Shown here: piece by piece, positions 6,663 through 9,007 of the stretch | How the letters are laid out: each line of letters opens with the position of its first letter | How positions within the stretch are numbered: the first letter of the stretch is position 1 | Source of the DNA: JBEINZ01 sp040377825 | GTDB taxonomy: Bacteria; Pseudomonadota; Alphaproteobacteria; Rhizobiales; Ancalomicrobiaceae | DNA: 9,007 nt | Direction of reading: 5' to 3' | Assembly: GCA_040377825.1 (NCBI GenBank) | Contig: JBEINZ010000126.1 | Coordinates: 1-9,007 of the forward strand | Made by a program: the position numbers and the translations under genes | The notes under the pieces: model-generated | Seen by the model: the letters and a program-made list of their open reading frames with translations, nothing else | The model's database searches: none | What the model was told of the DNA's origin: nothing

Positions 6663-9007
6663 GACGATCACCCTCCTTGTCGTGGAACACGGGGTCGACG
6701 ACCCTGACCGGGATGGAACCCGCCGGCATCGGGACATGGACGGTTTCGCCGATCCGGGCTCGACCGCGCTCCAAGACCCCGAGCGCGATGGAGCGGCCGA
6801 GATTGGCGGAATGATAGGCCGACGTCACATGGCCGATCGCATGCGTCCTCGGCGGCGGATTGGCCATGGGCACGATCTGCGCGCCCTCCTCGATCACGAC
6901 ATGCGGGTCCGCGGTCAGTAGTCCGACCAACTGCGGGCGGTCGGTCTTTTTCAGATCCGCGCGTTCCAGGCCGCGCTTGCCGACGAAATCCGGCTTCTGC
7001 CGACCGACGGCCCAGCCGACGCCCGCGTCGTCCGGGGTTAGCGTCCCGTCGGTGTCTTGGCCGACAATGATGTAGCCCTTCTCCGCGCGCAGCACATGCA
7101 TGGCCTCGGTGCCATAGGCGACACCGCCGACGGACTTGACCCGCGCATGGATCGATTCCCACACCGCGCGGCCGTAATCGGCGGGCACGTTCAACTCGTA
7201 ACCGAGCTCGCCGGTGAAGCTCATCCGGAAAAGCCGCGTCGGCAACCCAAGGATACGCCCCTCCCGCACGCTCATATGCGGCATGGCCGCCCTGGAAAGA
7301 TCGATCCCTTGGACGAGTGGCGCGAGCACCTCGCGCGCTTTCGGGCCCTGCACGGCGATGACGGCCCATTGCTCGGTCGTCGAGGTGAGCCACACTTTCA
7401 AATCCGGCCACTCGGTCTGAAGATAGTCTTCCATGTGCGAGAGCACGCGTGGCGCGCCGCCGGTCGTGGTCGTGACGTGGAAGCGATCCGCCGCGATCCG
7501 ACCGATCACGCCGTCGTCGTAAACGAAGCCGTCGTCGCGCGTCATAATCCCGTAGCGGCAGCGCCCGACGTCGAGCTTCAGGAACGGATTGACATACATC
7601 CGATGCAGGAACTCGGCCGCGTCGGGGCCGACAACCTCGATCTTGCCAAGGGTCGACGCGTCGAACATGCCGACGCTCTCGCGCACGGTCCGGCATTCGC
7701 GGTCGACCGCCTGATGCATGCTCTCGCCGGACCGGGCGAAGTACCAGGCGCGCATCCATAGCCCCACCGGCTCGAAAGCCGCGCCGTTTTCCGCCGCCCA
7801 ATCATGAATCGGGGTGCGGCGGATCGGATCGAAGAGATCGCCGCGCGAGGCGTTCGCCATCGTGCCGAAAGTGGTCGGCGTATAAGGCATGCGGAACGTG
7901 GTCAGGCCGACGTCGGGGATCGCATTGCCGATCGCGCCGGACGCGATGGCGAGCGCATTCATGTTTGATGTCTTGCCCTGATCCGTCGCCATGCCGGTCG
8001 TGGTGTAGCGCTTCACATGCTCAATCGAGCGGAAGCCCTCGCGAACGGCGAGGCCGATGTCCTTGGCAGTCACGTCGTGCTGGAAGTCAACGAAGGCTTT
8101 GACCCGCGCGGCGTCCCTGTGATGCGGCAGGGCGCCGAGCGTCTGTCCGCTCGGTGTGGTCGCCCCGGCGACCATGAAGGTCTTCGCCGTGCCCGTCCGC
8201 AGACCGGCCGCGCGCGCGGCCTCAAGGCCGGCGGCAAAGCCCTCGTCGATCGCCGCCGCCAAGCCGAACGTCCCCTTGCAGGCCCCTGCCGAACGCTCGC
8301 GCTGCGCGGATTGCCCCGGCACGAACATGGCGCGATCGGCATCGAAGGCGAGCTTGCCGCGCGATTGCGAGAAAAGATGCACGCTCGGCGTCCAGCCGCC
8401 GGACATCAGCACCAAATCGCAGGAAAGAACGTCTCCCGGCTTCACCGTCCCGCCCGGCGCAACGAAACCGAGGGTTAAGGATGAAACCCGCAGGCGCCCC
8501 TCGGTTCCGCAGATCGTCGCGCCGGTCTCGACCCGGATTCCGGCCGCGCGCGCGCGCTCGACGAGTGCGCCGCCCTCGCGCCTGATGTCTACAATGGCGG
8601 CGATCTCGGCCCCGGCAGTTTTCAAATCGAGCGCCGCGAGATAGGCGCTGTCGCAGGCGGTCGCGACCACGGCGCGAGTTCCGGCCTTGACGCCGTAGCG
8701 ATTGAGATAGGTCCGGCCGGCATCGGCCAGCATAATCCCGGGGCGGTCGTTTTCCGGGAAGACCAGCGGCCGCTCGATCGCGCCTGTCGCGATCACGATC
8801 TCTTTCGCTCGCACCTGCCAAAGACGCTCGCGCGGCAGGTTGGCGCCGGGCGCGGCGAGATGGTCGCTCACCCGCTCGGCAAGCGCGACGAAGTTCTGAG
8901 CGAAATAGCCGAAAGCCGTCGTGCGCGGCAGAACCGTCACCCGGTCGGACATGGCGAGCGCCATCACCAGGTCGGCCGACCAAGAGCGGCCGGGCTGACC
9001 CTCGATC
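6652..9007 (-). CDS. soxA: Sarcosine oxidase alpha subunit SoxA (5' end outside the window)
   Basis: SoxA is the large subunit of heterotetrameric sarcosine oxidase, which oxidises sarcosine to glycine and H2O2 and passes the methyl carbon to tetrahydrofolate as 5,10-methylene-THF. The frame stays open to the right edge (IEGQPGRSWSADL precedes the GTG at 8967), so that GTG is internal. 784 residues are visible of about 1000 usual for the family. The missing N-terminus should hold the 2Fe-2S-like domain and the first dinucleotide-binding glycine loop. Visible parts (visible-residue numbers) are the rest of the pyridine-nucleotide oxidoreductase domain (about 1-245, with IATGAIERPLVFPENDRPGI from about 72), a SoxA A3-type domain (VDFQHDVTAKDIGLAVREGF and HVKRYTTTGMATDQGKTSN, about 305-348), the folate-binding GCV_T domain (about 395-675, with FTGELGYELNVP) and its C-terminal barrel (about 690-775). 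It overlaps soxG by 11 bp. soxB and soxD are expected upstream of it, beyond the window. Confidence 0.97.
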   Translation of the reverse strand, partial: IEGQPGRSWSADLVMALAMSDRVTVLPRTTAFGYFAQNFVALAERVSDHLAAPGANLPRERLWQVRAKEIVIATGAIERPLVFPENDRPGIMLADAGRTYLNRYGVKAGTRAVVATACDSAYLAALDLKTAGAEIAAIVDIRREGGALVERARAAGIRVETGATICGTEGRLRVSSLTLGFVAPGGTVKPGDVLSCDLVLMSGGWTPSVHLFSQSRGKLAFDADRAMFVPGQSAQRERSAGACKGTFGLAAAIDEGFAAGLEAARAAGLRTGTAKTFMVAGATTPSGQTLGALPHHRDAARVKAFVDFQHDVTAKDIGLAVREGFRSIEHVKRYTTTGMATDQGKTSNMNALAIASGAIGNAIPDVGLTTFRMPYTPTTFGTMANASRGDLFDPIRRTPIHDWAAENGAAFEPVGLWMRAWYFARSGESMHQAVDRECRTVRESVGMFDASTLGKIEVVGPDAAEFLHRMYVNPFLKLDVGRCRYGIMTRDDGFVYDDGVIGRIAADRFHVTTTTGGAPRVLSHMEDYLQTEWPDLKVWLTSTTEQWAVIAVQGPKAREVLAPLVQGIDLSRAAMPHMSVREGRILGLPTRLFRMSFTGELGYELNVPADYGRAVWESIHARVKSVGGVAYGTEAMHVLRAEKGYIIVGQDTDGTLTPDDAGVGWAVGRQKPDFVGKRGLERADLKKTDRPQLVGLLTADPHVVIEEGAQIVPMANPPPRTHAIGHVTSAYHSANLGRSIALGVLERGRARIGETVHVPMPAGSIPVRVVDPVFHDKEGDRLDP
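6672..6678 (-). promoter_or_regulatory. Shine-Dalgarno site for soxG inside the soxA 3' end
   Basis: On the minus strand AAGGAGG lies within the Lys-Glu-Gly codons near the soxA C-terminus. It is followed after 9 nt by TTG (6662-6660). This strong match with suitable spacing is what decides a TTG start for soxG, since no ATG is available nearby. Confidence 0.75.

Noticed and set aside
6663..6737. N-terminal extension of soxG
   Set aside because: The extra residues are encoded inside soxA, are Ser/Arg-rich and not SoxG-like; a strong ribosome site supports the TTG at 6662.
7057..7761. Plus-strand open frame of 234 codons opposite soxA
   Set aside because: It is antisense to the conserved folate-binding region of soxA and has no motifs of its own; this is a codon-bias artefact.
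6668..7801. Minus-strand open frame of 377 codons in another frame of soxA
   Set aside because: The translation is very arginine-rich with no domain, typical of an out-of-frame reading of a GC-rich gene; the soxA frame explains the region.
8965..8967. GTG as the soxA start
   Set aside because: The frame continues to the window edge with SoxA-like sequence, and a start here would remove the whole N-terminal part of the family.

Overview
The window is a GC-rich (clearly above 60% G+C by eye), densely packed bacterial segment holding two amino-acid catabolic clusters that face each other tail to tail. The protein sequences, the compact gene spacing and the presence of heterotetrameric sarcosine oxidase genes suggest an alphaproteobacterium. 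That placement is inferred from overall character, since no rRNA or other taxonomic marker is present.

Left half, plus strand (1-4636): part of a histidine-utilization (hut) operon in the order hutH (5' end outside the window), hutG, hutU, hutC. HutH converts histidine to urocanate and HutU hydrates urocanate to imidazolonepropionate. HutG hydrolyses N-formylglutamate to glutamate and formate. HutG of this type implies the five-step pathway with HutI and HutF, neither of which is in the window. hutH and hutG overlap by 4 bp (GTGA), and hutU follows after 33 bp. hutC, a GntR/UTRA repressor gene, follows after an 80-bp gap that holds a promoter-like sequence and a perfect inverted repeat, a plausible autoregulatory operator.

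Right half, minus strand (9007-4671): soxA (5' end outside the window), soxG and sdaA. SoxA and SoxG are the alpha and gamma subunits of heterotetrameric sarcosine oxidase, which makes glycine, H2O2 and 5,10-methylene-tetrahydrofolate from sarcosine. SdaA is the iron-sulfur L-serine dehydratase, which makes pyruvate and ammonia from serine. With a serine hydroxymethyltransferase (GlyA, not in the window) joining glycine and methylene-THF into serine, these genes form a sarcosine to glycine to serine to pyruvate route. soxB, soxD and possibly glyA are expected just beyond the right edge.

The two clusters converge at 4637-4670, where a short inverted repeat overlaps both stop codons. I see no mobile element, CRISPR array, RNA gene, toxin-antitoxin or defence module. 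All genes look intact apart from the two cut by the window edges, and every one belongs to a known family. I therefore do not claim an undescribed system. The observations most worth checking are regulatory (the hutC promoter/operator) and organizational (the hut/sox-sda pairing).
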